From Candidatus Binataceae bacterium (GTDB taxonomy: Bacteria > Desulfobacterota > Binatia > Binatales > Binataceae), in the NCBI GenBank assembly GCA_035650475.1, contig DASRHP010000006.1, positions 1-64,000 on the forward strand: DNA of 64,000 bases. Reading direction: 5' to 3'. A model generated the notes under the pieces. It saw only the letters and a list, made by a program, of their open reading frames with translations, was not told the DNA's origin and did no database searches. Below, in pieces: positions 1 to 8,299 of the stretch. A program made the translations under genes and the position numbers. How positions within the stretch are numbered: position 1 is the stretch's first letter; every line of letters starts with the position of its first letter.

Positions 1-1
1 G

Positions 2-817
2 CCGTGGCGCCGGCCGTGGACCTCGACGGGGTTGCCCCGCAATCTGATCACCAAGAAGCCGTATCTAGGCATCAACCACTTTTTGCTTTCGGCGTCGAAA
101 TTCGTATCGCCCTTCTGGCTGACGATGCGCCAGGCAAACCACCTTGGCGGATCGATCCGTAGAGGCGAGGAGAGCACGATCGTGACTTTCTGGAAGATCC
201 ACGACGCGAAGCAGAGCGAGACGGAAGACCTCGACGTCGAGCCGAAGGAGGAAAAGAACCGCCGCCGGTTCGTGCTTAGGTTCTATCGAGTTTGGAACCT
301 CGAACAATGCGACCTGCCGCAAGCAGTACTCGATAAGCTGCCGAAGATCGAGATTCATCAGCAGGATCCGATCGAAGCGGTGGAGAAGATTGTCGCCGGA
401 ATGCCGAACCCGCCCGAGATCGTGCGCGCGGGCTCGAAAGCCTGCTATTCGCCGATCACGGATCGCGTCACGCTACCGCCGAGAGAGCTGTTCGAGTCGG
501 CCGCCGAGGACGCGGCAACCACGCTGCACGAATTGAGTCATTCGACCGGCCACCAAAAGCGGCTCGGGCGCGAAGGAATAACCGAAGTGGCGCCGTTCGG
601 CACCGCCGTGTACAGCCGCGAGGAGCTTGTGGCGGAGCTTTCAGCCGCGTTTCTGTGCGCCGAAGCCGGAATCTCGAACGCGGTCATCCAGAATCAGGCG
701 GCTTACGTTGCCGGCTGGCTTCAGCGCCTGCGCGACGATCGCAGATTGATCGTTCAGGCAGTGGCCCAGGCGCAGAAAGCCGCCGATTACATCCTGAATC
801 GGACTCCCGCCGAGTAA
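2..817 (+). CDS. ArdC-like antirestriction protein (5' end outside window)
   Basis: The reading frame is open to the left edge and there encodes PWRRPWTSTGLPRN, the N-terminal signature of ArdC-type proteins, so the gene starts upstream of the window. The first part matches the ArdC N-terminal ssDNA-binding domain (GINHFLLS, FWK..D, FRFYRVWN-type strands). The C-terminal part is a zincin metallopeptidase domain with HELSH about 166 residues after the first leucine codon visible (TTG at 32), and a downstream EELVAELSAAFL helix that would supply the third zinc ligand. Family members protect incoming plasmid or element DNA from host restriction and are carried on mobile DNA, which agrees with the integrase downstream. 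Family assignment is confident; activity is inferred. Confidence 0.85.
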   Translation, partial: PWRRPWTSTGLPRNLITKKPYLGINHFLLSASKFVSPFWLTMRQANHLGGSIRRGEESTIVTFWKIHDAKQSETEDLDVEPKEEKNRRRFVLRFYRVWNLEQCDLPQAVLDKLPKIEIHQQDPIEAVEKIVAGMPNPPEIVRAGSKACYSPITDRVTLPPRELFESAAEDAATTLHELSHSTGHQKRLGREGITEVAPFGTAVYSREELVAELSAAFLCAEAGISNAVIQNQAAYVAGWLQRLRDDRRLIVQAVAQAQKAADYILNRTPAE

Positions 818-890
818 ACGCGCGCGGCGGCCGAGCCTTCCGCTCGGCCGCCGCTAGTCCTCAGCCTTGAAAGTAGTTGTAGTCTACGCA

Positions 891-1168
891 TTACCGGCCT
901 GACGCAGCGCGGCCAGTCGGTTCTGCATCTGGATTCGATACGCATCCAGAGCAGACGCTCGACACTTGGCGGCCGCGGGTCACGCTGAGCAGCGAGGTAA
1001 GAAGCAGCAGCGCGACGCCCGCGTGGGTCGCCGCACTTAAATCCAACACGAACTTGCCAACCACGATCGCTGCGTCTGCGACTGCCGCAAGCACCAGCGG
1101 CATAAAGCCCTGCCCGCGCGCCTGACTTGCAAGCCCCACGAGGGCAGCCCGAGCAGAGCATGGCCACG
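891..1168 (-). pseudogene. Remnant of MerC-like small membrane transport protein
   Basis: A leftward frame encodes one hydrophobic stretch with LVGLASQARGQGFMPLVLA followed by GKFVLDLSAATHAGVALLLL. This resembles the C-terminal half of small MerC/MerT-like membrane proteins found beside mercury-type thiol proteins. The expected N-terminal membrane helices with their cysteine pair are absent, the frame has no normal start, and the tail after LLSV is out of register. Just beyond, another frame encodes LDAYRIQMQNRLAALRQAG and then a stop, apparently the end of an unrelated deleted gene. I read it as a decayed fragment; the family call is tentative. Confidence 0.4.
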
Positions 1169-1173
1169 ATTAC

Positions 1174-1408
1174 TTACGGAAGCACTGTGCCGACAGCGGC
1201 CGACCCTGAGCGTGGATTCCTCGGGACCTGCGCGGGTGCAGCATGCGGCGAGCCTGCCGTCGATCACGATCGCCGGGACAGTGCGAACGCCGAGGCTCTT
1301 CGCCCGCGCCGCGACCGCCGGATCGCGCATATCGAGCACCTCGACTTCGCACGAACTGCACGCGTTTCGCCTTACCATCGCGACCGTCTCGTTTAGGTAC
1401 AAAGTCAA
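1174..1408 (-). pseudogene. Frameshifted thioredoxin-fold (mercury-type glutaredoxin) protein
   Basis: The frame opens with TTG at 1408 and encodes MTLYLNET, VAMVRR, CSSCEVEVLDMRDPAV, KSLGVRTVPAIVIDG and then CTRAGPEESTLR. That is the layout of a small thioredoxin-fold protein found in mercury and metal-thiol loci: strand, CxxC active site, cis-proline VPA, C-terminal cysteine region. About seven codons that should hold the N-terminal CPxC are missing between NET and VAM. After STLR the frame shifts; the adjacent frame supplies AAVGTVLP and a stop at 1174. The gene is therefore inactive. It lies directly upstream of the MerC-like remnant, suggesting a former metal-resistance pair. Confidence 0.5.
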
Positions 1409-1409
1409 G

Positions 1410-1876
1410 AGGAGGCAACGAAGCCGACGGAGACCGCAAGCGTAGGGGAAGTTCGACCGTCTAAGGGTCGGCGCGACATTCGGAAGGAGAAAAAAAATTT
1501 AGGAATAGGACGTGCCTGCGCGGAACCCTCTGGTCAACGTGGCATGCACGGCGAAAATTATGTGACGATTGACCGTTATAACGTTCCACAGCGCGAGGCC
1601 CCAGCGGACGTGAAATTCGACTTTTTGTTCTGGTCAAAAGAGAAGAAGGTCACTAAAATCTGCCGTACATCACCTCAGGTTACGACTCGCAGTTAGCAAT
1701 GATCTACCGCCGCTCACTGCTGCAACGCGCTCGCGCCTTTCATTTCGAGACCGCGCTTGCACGACGCGGTGATGGTCGACTGCGAGATTTCCGATTCGGA
1801 TCGAACGGCTGCGCTTTTCACAGGGAGGGGAGCCGCCGCGTAACTCGGTCAAACATGCCGACCGGAGAGGTGAAGT
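1410..1876. other. Intergenic stretch, no convincing gene
   Basis: About 470 bases without a frame that resembles a protein. It contains a short A-rich run near 1490-1500. A ribosome binding site (GGAGAGGTGAAGT) stands right before the ATG at 1877. I see no RNA gene or clear repeat. It probably holds the promoter of the HTH gene that follows. Confidence 0.4.
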
Positions 1877-2278
1877 ATGCGGACCAGGGCCAGTCAGTCG
1901 TTGGCCCGTGTGCCGCGCAGGTCGGGCGGGGCGGGACTGTTCGGAGTCCCGAGGCTGGAGGAGTTGGTGGCTGACCCTGAAAGAGTAGGGGTGCTCGATG
2001 CGCATATCACGCGGGTCTTGAGGATGCAGGCGATCGCCGCGCTAAACATCTTGTGCGCACATGAAGTCGATCTCCTTCGCGACGACGTTCCAGCACATCG
2101 CAAAACAGGACACGACGAGCGGTTGCTCCCCGTGAAGGAGGCGGCAGAGAAGTTCGGCGTCAACGCCGACTGGCTATACCGCCACCACAAGGAGCTTCCG
2201 TTCACAGTGCGGTGCGGCAGACTACTCCGCTTTTCGGAGCTCGGGATGGACGAATTCATTCGCGGCAAAAGCCGTTGA
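1877..2278 (+). CDS. Excisionase-like helix-turn-helix DNA-binding protein
   Basis: The 133-residue product has a MerR/AlpA-type winged helix at its C-terminus: LLPVKEAAEKFGVNADWLYRH, then ELPFTVRCGRLLRFSELGMDEFI. This is the standard architecture of excisionase and element-encoded DNA-binding proteins. The N-terminal half (LEELVADPERV, then an alanine-rich helix) looks like the linker segment seen in such proteins. GGAGAGGTGAAGT directly precedes the ATG. It lies about 200 bases upstream of the integrase in the same orientation, so a role as recombination directionality factor or regulator of the element is likely but inferred. Confidence 0.75.
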   Translation: MRTRASQSLARVPRRSGGAGLFGVPRLEELVADPERVGVLDAHITRVLRMQAIAALNILCAHEVDLLRDDVPAHRKTGHDERLLPVKEAAEKFGVNADWLYRHHKELPFTVRCGRLLRFSELGMDEFIRGKSR

Positions 2279-2474
2279 GAATTCAATCGCCGTGCGGTTG
2301 ACACGACCGCTCCTCAAACGTTGATCTATTGTGGCAGCGCGAGTTTCGCCGGGATGCGTCGCTCGCGCCGGCGCGGAGCGTCGCCGGACGGATATGGTTG
2401 GGCGCGCGCTCGAATTTCACGGCCGGGAACGTTTGCACGGGTTGAGAGCGAAGGAACAGAAATCATTGAGAGGG

Positions 2475-3530
2475 ATGGGCCGCGTTTTCAAGCGCGGCTC
2501 AGTTTACTGGATCGCTTACTGCTATCGCGGGAAGGAGCACCGGGAGAGTTCGCGGTCGACGAACGAGGCTCAGGCGCTCAAGCTCCTCAAGCAGCGCATC
2601 GGCGAAGCGGCGAACGGAAAATTGATCGGTCCGGTCGAGGAGCGTGTCACATTCGAGGACCTGGCAGAGGCACTTCTTACCGACTACGAGGTCAATCGGT
2701 TGCGATCGATTCGCTCCGTCCGGCTTTCGATCAAACACCTGAAGGCGCGGTTTGCGCTGGATCGCGCCGTGGACATCACGACCGAGCGGATCAAGAAATA
2801 CGCAGCAGATCGGCAGCGCCAGGGCGCCGCCAATGCCAGCATCAACCGCGAGCTTGCCGCCCTCAAGCGGATGTTCAAGCTGGCGCTCGAATCGGGACGA
2901 CTTCGCTACGCCCCGCATATTCCCCTGCTCGAGGAGAACAACGCGCGTGAGGGCTTTGTCGATCACGGCGTCTTTGTGGCACTCCGCGATCATCTGCCGC
3001 AGTATCTGAAAGACCCGATCACGTTCCTCTACCTGTCGGGCTGGCGGGTCGGCGAGATGAAGGCCCTTGAGTGGCGCGACGTGGATCTTGCCGGACGCAT
3101 CGTGCGCCTCAGGCCGTCGGTCAGCAAAAACAAGGACGGCCGTGTGTTGCCCCTGTCGGGGGAGCTGCTTGAGATTATCGAACGCGCGAATGCGAATCGC
3201 CGTCTCGACTGCCCGTACGTATTCCATCTCGACGGCCAGCCTGTCGGAGATTTCAAACGGGCATGGGCGACCGCCTGTAAGCGCGCCGGCGTAGGCAAAG
3301 TGTTGGTGCACGACCTGCGCCGCACTGCGGTGCGCAACATGGTGAGGGCGGGTATTCCGGACCGTGTGGCGATGGCATTATCGGGCCACAAGACCCGGAG
3401 CGTCTTTGACCGGTATAACATCGTCAGCGAAGCCGACCTCGCCGCGGCTGCCGAGCGTCTGCAGGCGCACCTCGGTGCCCAGCCAGTTCAGCCGAAGGTG
3501 ACGCCGATCGCGGATCATCGGAAAGGCTGA
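2475..3530 (+). CDS. Tyrosine recombinase / phage-type integrase
   Basis: This is a site-specific recombinase of about 351 residues. The N-terminus has an AP2/Arm-type segment (GRVFKRGSVYWIAYCYRGKEHRES), then a SAM-like core-binding domain (SINRELAALKRMFKLALE), then the catalytic domain with the family residues: Arg in LSGWRVGEMKALEW, HDLRRTA, and GHKTRSVFDRY with the Tyr nucleophile. I chose ATG 2475 because GAGAGG precedes it and MGRVFKRG is the usual start; longer frames upstream look non-coding. A TTGACA at about 2299 could be part of its promoter. It would drive integration and excision of the element that ends at the tRNA-Thr gene. Confidence 0.9.
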   Translation: MGRVFKRGSVYWIAYCYRGKEHRESSRSTNEAQALKLLKQRIGEAANGKLIGPVEERVTFEDLAEALLTDYEVNRLRSIRSVRLSIKHLKARFALDRAVDITTERIKKYAADRQRQGAANASINRELAALKRMFKLALESGRLRYAPHIPLLEENNAREGFVDHGVFVALRDHLPQYLKDPITFLYLSGWRVGEMKALEWRDVDLAGRIVRLRPSVSKNKDGRVLPLSGELLEIIERANANRRLDCPYVFHLDGQPVGDFKRAWATACKRAGVGKVLVHDLRRTAVRNMVRAGIPDRVAMALSGHKTRSVFDRYNIVSEADLAAAAERLQAHLGAQPVQPKVTPIADHRKG

Positions 3531-3552
3531 CTGTCCGAAGGCCGAGGGCCTC

Positions 3553-4385
3553 TTTCGCGACGCCGTGGCTGCGATGAACCACCTCAAACGCTTGGAGAAG
3601 AAGCTGCCCGTATCGCTCCGGCTGACCCGCGACTTACATGAGAAGCTGACGCAGGGCGTCAGAGGTGCCGAGCGTAATCCTGGCGAGTTTCGACATTCGC
3701 AGAACTGCGTTGACCCGCCCGGTTCGACGCTGGCAAACGCGCGATATGCGCCGCCGCCGCCACATGAGATGCGACAGGCGCTCGACAACTTTGAGAAGTT
3801 CTTGCACTAGGAACATCCAATGCCGGCGCTCATCAAGGTGGGGATCGCTCATTCGCAGTTCGAGACCATTCATCCTTTCCTCGACGGAAACGGAAGAGTC
3901 GGGCGCCTGCTGATCACCTTTCTGCTGTGCGAAAAGGAGATCGTGAAATGCCCGCTGCTATACCTATCTCATTACTTCAAGCTTAACCGGGCGGAGTACT
4001 ACGACCGTCTGCAAGCGGTCCGCGATCGTGGAGATTGGGAAGGCTGGCTCAAGTTCTTCCTGCAGGGCGTGGCTCAAGTCGCCGAAGAGGCAACCGTGAA
4101 TGCTCGCCGGATCGTGAAGATCCGCGAGGAGCATCGCGAGGTGATCCTGAACCGCTTGGGCCGCGCGTCGGGGAAAGCGTTACAGCTCTTGGAGCGCATC
4201 TATTTCCCTCCGATCGTTTCCGTGCCGACCATCATGGAGATCACTGGCCTGTCATTCGCGAACGCGAATAGTCTGGCACGCCAACTTGAGACGGTCGGTC
4301 TTTGCGCGAAACAACTGGCCGAAAGCGCAATCGTCGCTTCTCCTATCACCCGTATTTGACTCTATTTCAGGTGGATCGGGAATGA
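3553..4385 (+). pseudogene. Broken Fic-family AMP-transferase gene
   Basis: The frame contains the Fic catalytic motif HPFLDGNGRVGRL and the usual flanks (SLRLTRDLHEKLTQGVRG, NPGEFRHSQNC, FETIHPF, then a C-terminal winged-helix region). Three lesions are visible. The N-terminal ~100 residues are missing, with the frame starting about 20 bases after the integrase stop. A TAG at 3808 interrupts it in frame between EKFLH and EHPMPALIKV. A frameshift near 4300 moves the normal ending (LRETTGRKRNRRFSYHPYLTLF) into the next frame, ending at 4385. The ORF from 3820 alone could give a Fic core, but without the inhibitory helix region. I regard it as non-functional. Confidence 0.85.
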
Positions 4386-4493
4386 GTCACAGAGCTCGGA
4401 CGCTCAAAACCTGCTCGCGCGCGGCATACCGTGACAACAGATTTCTATGTGTCGGCAAACGCTTGGCTTCACTCACGAGACACGTGCCGATCA

Positions 4494-5378
4494 TCACTTT
4501 ACGCTAGCGGCGAAAACAGGATCATTTATCAGGCGCCTGCGAAATTTCTTCAGAATATCCTCTTCCGTTACTAGTCCTAGCTCATGAAGAACCGTCTCGA
4601 CGCATTCCAAAATCCGATCTCGCCGGCTAGGGACCGCCGCCGACTCTATCAGGCTTCTGATAGTTGCGGTATCGTACGAGTCTAAGCTGAACGAAGCGGT
4701 CGTTCGTGCGCGGCGCAGTTTCGCATCGTCAACCCATAGGCACAGCTGATCGAGTATAGCTGTGATAAGGGAATGGAATTGTTCTTTAGTTGTATACTGC
4801 GGCACCCAGTCCTCTGTACCGATCCGAGAGTACATGTTACCCACAAGCCATCCAAGCTTCGCCTGAAATTGCGGGGTTAGAGACACAACCCGGGCGGTCA
4901 GGCAAGAGTCATAATGTTGGTATGCTCGAATAGAGATCGATAGTCGCAGGAACGCGCACGAATCATCGTGCAAACCTACAGCGTCTTCCTTTCGCAGGAA
5001 GAAATATTCCGGCTCATTGTTGTTGAGAAGTCGCTCCAAGAAATTCTCGAGTAGCTGGCGTTTGTTTCGCGAACAAACCATCCCTTTCTTGGCGAATTCG
5101 TCCTGATATTTCTCAACCTCTCGCTGAAGCACGATTTCCACGGGCCGGACAGCTGCCAGCGTTATGTACCTCGTCTTACATTTACCAGCACGCCTCACCA
5201 GGTCACAAGACTGGGTAAGAACGAGGAAATGCGTATACTCGTCGCCTAGATAATGCGGATGTACAATAGCCAAGATCTGCGACAGGCCTTCTTTGGAAAG
5301 CAAATCGCCCTGCTCAAGATCTGTGCTATTGGGCAAGCGATAAGTAAAATGATACGCAGAGGGTTCCGGCACACTCAT
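4494..5378 (-). CDS. Uncharacterised protein, third gene of island cassette
   Basis: The product is 294 residues with no domain I can name. Striking segments are DLEQGDLLSKEG near the N-terminus, HFLVLTQSCDLVRRAGKCKT at about residues 50-69, and RYITLAAVRPVEI. The middle is rich in Glu/Lys/Asn (FLERLLNNNEPEYFFLRKED) and the C-terminus looks helical. No signal peptide or membrane segment is seen. The gene is last in a leftward run, 25 bases after the 109-residue gene. Base composition is clearly lower in GC than the core (28 of 60 in 4501-4560), a sign of transfer. Possibly a defence or toxin component; that is only guilt by association with the integrated element. Confidence 0.7.
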   Translation of the reverse strand: MSVPEPSAYHFTYRLPNSTDLEQGDLLSKEGLSQILAIVHPHYLGDEYTHFLVLTQSCDLVRRAGKCKTRYITLAAVRPVEIVLQREVEKYQDEFAKKGMVCSRNKRQLLENFLERLLNNNEPEYFFLRKEDAVGLHDDSCAFLRLSISIRAYQHYDSCLTARVVSLTPQFQAKLGWLVGNMYSRIGTEDWVPQYTTKEQFHSLITAILDQLCLWVDDAKLRRARTTASFSLDSYDTATIRSLIESAAVPSRRDRILECVETVLHELGLVTEEDILKKFRRRLINDPVFAASVK

Positions 5379-5403
5379 GGCAAGTTGATAGTCAAATAAT
5401 GCA

Positions 5404-5733
5404 CTAATCGTTAGGAGTTATGGCAGCCCGCTGACTGGGCTCTTGTGGAGTAGCCGTAGAAGTTCCAGAAGCGACAGAAGGAGAATTGGCGATCCGATTT
5501 GCAGTCCTCCTATCTTCTTTCTCTCGGTTGTAAGGAATTGTGATTGTCGCGGACGGAGCGACAACGCCGTGCACGATTACATTCGCTGCAGGCATAGTGG
5601 GAGTGATTCCGCTGGAGGTTCGAATCACAAATGTCGTCACTCGTTGCTGTATAGGCCGGTAGCTGCGATCGTCAGCAGGAGCTTGGGTTATGTCTGTTTC
5701 AACGGCTCCGCTAGTTGGCGTTTTCATTCTCAT
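5404..5733 (-). CDS. Small Thr/Pro-rich protein of unknown function, second cassette gene
   Basis: The product is 109 residues, low in complexity at both ends (Thr, Ser, Pro, Ala) with a more ordered centre RVTTFVIRTSSG, NVIVHGVVAPSATITIPYNR. I recognise no family. It starts 23 bases before the end of the upstream cassette gene, so translation is probably coupled, and it is followed after 25 bases by the 294-residue gene. The tight spacing argues that the three form one operon. No transmembrane helix or signal peptide is apparent. It could be a linker or adaptor, or an inhibitor of a neighbour; the sequence does not decide. Confidence 0.55.
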   Translation of the reverse strand: MRMKTPTSGAVETDITQAPADDRSYRPIQQRVTTFVIRTSSGITPTMPAANVIVHGVVAPSATITIPYNREKEDRRTANRIANSPSVASGTSTATPQEPSQRAAITPND

Positions 5734-6355
5734 CTCCCATGTCGAACTTGTACGCCTTTAGGACTTTGTGCGCGATGCCTTTGGAGGCGATCACCGAGCC
5801 AGGCAATTGCTGTACAACTTGGTCGGCCCCCATCGGAGTGTCATGGTGGAAGTTGAATTCCAGTCGGAGAGTCTTTTGATCGAATGCGTGCTTCAGGTTA
5901 AGAACGCTGCTCTCAAGTCGGAGCTTCCTCGTTATTTCGGTGTGCAGGATTTCATACTGAATTATGGGTGTGTCGGGAAGCCTAAAGATTGCGATCGCTT
6001 CGCTAGGCGGCTCGTCTTCGATGAAGGAGAAATTCACACCAAACGCGCTGATCGGAGTGTGCGGAAGGCTACGGACGATCCGAAGGGCCACAGTTTCTGC
6101 TTGAAGCAGGACTTCATCTTCGGACGAGCTCATGCCAACGATAAGCCGATCATGCGCAGGTAGCAGGACCAATGCCCCGGACTGGTATCTCAAACTAACG
6201 GGTTCTAAGACGCTAGGTGCAGGTGCGCCAAACCTGATCTCCGTTTGAATTTCCTTCGCACCAAAAGCGTTCTTCGCCACCCAAGCCGGTGTGAAAATTC
6301 TAACGTTCCAGAGCCCAGCGACCACGATCGTCCAACCTTCGAAGTTCGGTTTCAT
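5711..6355 (-). CDS. Uncharacterised protein, first gene of island cassette
   Basis: The frame gives about 214 residues from the ATG at 6355 (MKPNFEGWTIVVAGLWN). A further upstream start would add 32 residues that look non-coding. Conserved-looking blocks are NFEGWTIVVAGLWNVRIF, PAWVAKNAFG, LLPAHDRLIVG, LPHTPISAFGVNFSFIEDEP and LEFNFHHDTP. The pattern suggests an alpha/beta fold of 'self-contained' type; I can assign no family. It heads the leftward three-gene run and overlaps the next gene by 23 bases. GC is well below the core level. Between its start and the tRNA gene lie about 290 bases with no clear gene, where the promoter should be. Confidence 0.65.
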   Translation of the reverse strand: MKPNFEGWTIVVAGLWNVRIFTPAWVAKNAFGAKEIQTEIRFGAPAPSVLEPVSLRYQSGALVLLPAHDRLIVGMSSSEDEVLLQAETVALRIVRSLPHTPISAFGVNFSFIEDEPPSEAIAIFRLPDTPIIQYEILHTEITRKLRLESSVLNLKHAFDQKTLRLEFNFHHDTPMGADQVVQQLPGSVIASKGIAHKVLKAYKFDMGDENENAN

Positions 6356-6644
6356 TGTCGCAGATTCTAAGCTAGCGAATCTCCTCGGGCAAAACCTGTA
6401 GTTAAATGGAACCGATGACTTTGAAGAACGTGACAAGGACGCGACACTCAAGGGAACCAGCGCCAGGGGGTGAGGGAAGCATCGGCGCGTCTCATGCCCT
6501 GCGGCGGGTCCATCATTCGCACCCTGCAGGACCGGAAATGGCGGTCACTCTTGACAAATTCGGACAGTTTTCGGACAATCAGCGGCAGTTCGACGGAGTG
6601 GCTATCTAAATGATAGAAAAAACCTTTGAAGTCTTTGGGTTTTC

Positions 6645-6720
6645 TGGAGCCACCCGTCGGATTCGAACCGACGACCTGCTGATTACGAATCAGCTGCTCT
6701 ACCAGCTGAGCTAGGGTGGC
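6645..6720 (-). tRNA. tRNA-Thr (anticodon CGT)
   Basis: Read leftwards, the sequence folds as a tRNA: acceptor GCCACCC paired with GGGTGGC, D-arm AGCTCAGCTGGTAGAGC, anticodon stem GCTGA/TCAGC around loop TTCGTAA, and T-arm CGTCGGTTCGAATCCGACG. Loop positions 34-36 are CGT, which reads ACG threonine codons. The 3' CCA is encoded (6645-6647). The 3' end faces the integrated element, the usual geometry when a tyrosine integrase uses a tRNA gene as attachment site. Confidence 0.93.
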
Positions 6721-6909
6721 TCCCGCCGGCGAGCTTCGAGATTAGCCCAGCCGCCGCGCTGGTTAAAGAGATTCTCGCCGTTCGCGACCGTGACTTGCAG
6801 CGTCACCATCGCATCGCGTCGGCGCGCGCCGTCCCGGTGAAGCCAACCCCCTGCGGGCGCAAGGGCCCCGGCACGACAAAGTTCCACTTCACTGAGACCG
6901 TGCGCCCGA

Positions 6910-8190
6910 CTAGGGGGCAAAGCGCTCGCGCGTCCATTCGCACAGGAGCTTCATCAGGCGCGGGCGCGGATCCCCCAGGTGCGCCTTGAGCCCGCCGGCG
7001 CGCATGAAGTGGTCGGCGCCGTCGATGAACTCCAGCCGCTTGTCGGCCGCGCCCGAGGCCGCCAGCTCAGCGCGCGCGTCGGAGATGAAGATGTCCTGAT
7101 CCGCCATCGCGCCCACCACCAGCGTCGGCACCGCCACGCGCGGCAGATTGCGGATAAGGTTCGCATTTGACGACAGCCCCGACCAGGTCGAGAGCCACGC
7201 CTGGGGCGTGACCACGCGCGAAAGGCCGAAGGCATGGTAGTTGAAGAGGTCCGGACGCGCGGCGAAGATCGAGCCGAGCGCGCGCTCCGAGGGCTCCAGC
7301 GTGAGGTCGAGATAGTTGGGATTGGCGAGCGTGCGGTAGATCACCATGATCCGCGGATTCATCGCGCGCCGCTGCATGAAGTTGCGGTACTCGGCCGGCA
7401 TCGCGGCGAAGCTGTCGGCGCGGGTCGCCGCGCGGGCGTTGCGCGCCTCGGCGATGTGGCGGTGCGCGATCGCGTCGAGCCGCGCGACGCGGGCGCGCTG
7501 GGCGGCGCGGTAGCGCTCCAGCCATTGCGGCGCGTAGCGGCTCGGCGCGGGCGGCGGACGGTAGCCGTTGCGCTCGTCGTACATGTCGAGCTCGGGGTCG
7601 CTTGCGAACGGATCGTTTTCGTCAACCACCGCCGGATCGAGCGCCCCCATCAGGACCATCCCCTGCCCCGGATGCGCGGCGAGCAGGATGAGCGCGTCGG
7701 CCGCTGGAAGCTCGAAGCGGTTGAGATCGGGCGGGCCGCCGCCGGGCGGCGCGGCGACGCGCTCACCCGCCACCGTGCTCGCCTGCGCGTGGTAGTAGGC
7801 GAACAGCGAGCCGCCGCCCGAATTCCCCAGCATCACGATCCGCTCGAAGCCCTCCTCCTCGCGCAAAAACCGGATGCCCGCGGCGAGGTCGAGCAACAGG
7901 TTCTCGTGCAGCATCATCGAGTCGTTGTTGAGATAGCGCGTGTTGAGCGCGCAGGCGGCGAAGCCAGCCCCAACCCAGTACGGGATCGAGTAGTGCTGGG
8001 CGAAGTCGCCGCGCGGATGCGCGATCAGGATTACCGTGCGCGGCTCGCCGCGCGGCGGACGGTAGAGGATGGCCCGCGCCTTGCCGCCGTCGGCCGCGTA
8101 GAGCTGGACCACGCGCTGGCGCACCGCGGGGTCGAGGTCGGCGAAGTCGATGGGATAGCGAGCCTGGTAGTCGGCCGGCGCCTGGGACAT
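6910..8190 (-). CDS. Alpha/beta hydrolase family protein
   Basis: This 426-residue protein has an alpha/beta hydrolase fold: strand and oxyanion region TVILIAHPRGD (about residues 52-62), nucleophile elbow GNSGGGS with Ser124, acid in MADQDIF (about 364-366) and histidine in GADHFM (His394). A long insert (about 150-320) with many Arg/Pro/Ala residues forms an extended lid. No signal peptide is seen, so it is probably cytoplasmic. GGAGGT precedes the ATG at 8190. It is the first chromosomal gene to the right of the tRNA and is divergent from the GTPase gene. The substrate is unknown; a carboxylic-ester or amide hydrolase is likely. Confidence 0.85.
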   Translation of the reverse strand: MSQAPADYQARYPIDFADLDPAVRQRVVQLYAADGGKARAILYRPPRGEPRTVILIAHPRGDFAQHYSIPYWVGAGFAACALNTRYLNNDSMMLHENLLLDLAAGIRFLREEEGFERIVMLGNSGGGSLFAYYHAQASTVAGERVAAPPGGGPPDLNRFELPAADALILLAAHPGQGMVLMGALDPAVVDENDPFASDPELDMYDERNGYRPPPAPSRYAPQWLERYRAAQRARVARLDAIAHRHIAEARNARAATRADSFAAMPAEYRNFMQRRAMNPRIMVIYRTLANPNYLDLTLEPSERALGSIFAARPDLFNYHAFGLSRVVTPQAWLSTWSGLSSNANLIRNLPRVAVPTLVVGAMADQDIFISDARAELAASGAADKRLEFIDGADHFMRAGGLKAHLGDPRPRLMKLLCEWTRERFAP

Positions 8191-8299
8191 CGCGGAGCAC
8201 CTCCGTCGCCCTGCTGATTAGCACATCGGGGCCGCGCCGCAAGCTCGCTTTCGTCGCCCTGCCCGATGTGCAAGGCTGGAGGTTTCAGGAGCGAGCGGT

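Noticed and set aside
1699..1974. Short rightward frame before the HTH gene.
   Set aside because: It overlaps the well-supported start at 1877 in another frame and shows no domain.
5613..5625. GGTTCGAATC near 5615, resembling a tRNA T-arm.
   Set aside because: It lies in the wrong orientation for the tRNA-Thr repeat and lacks flanking stem pairing, so it is not a second attachment site.
6711..6920. Small leftward frame between the tRNA and the hydrolase.
   Set aside because: Composition is random, it runs into the tRNA, and it has no ribosome site.
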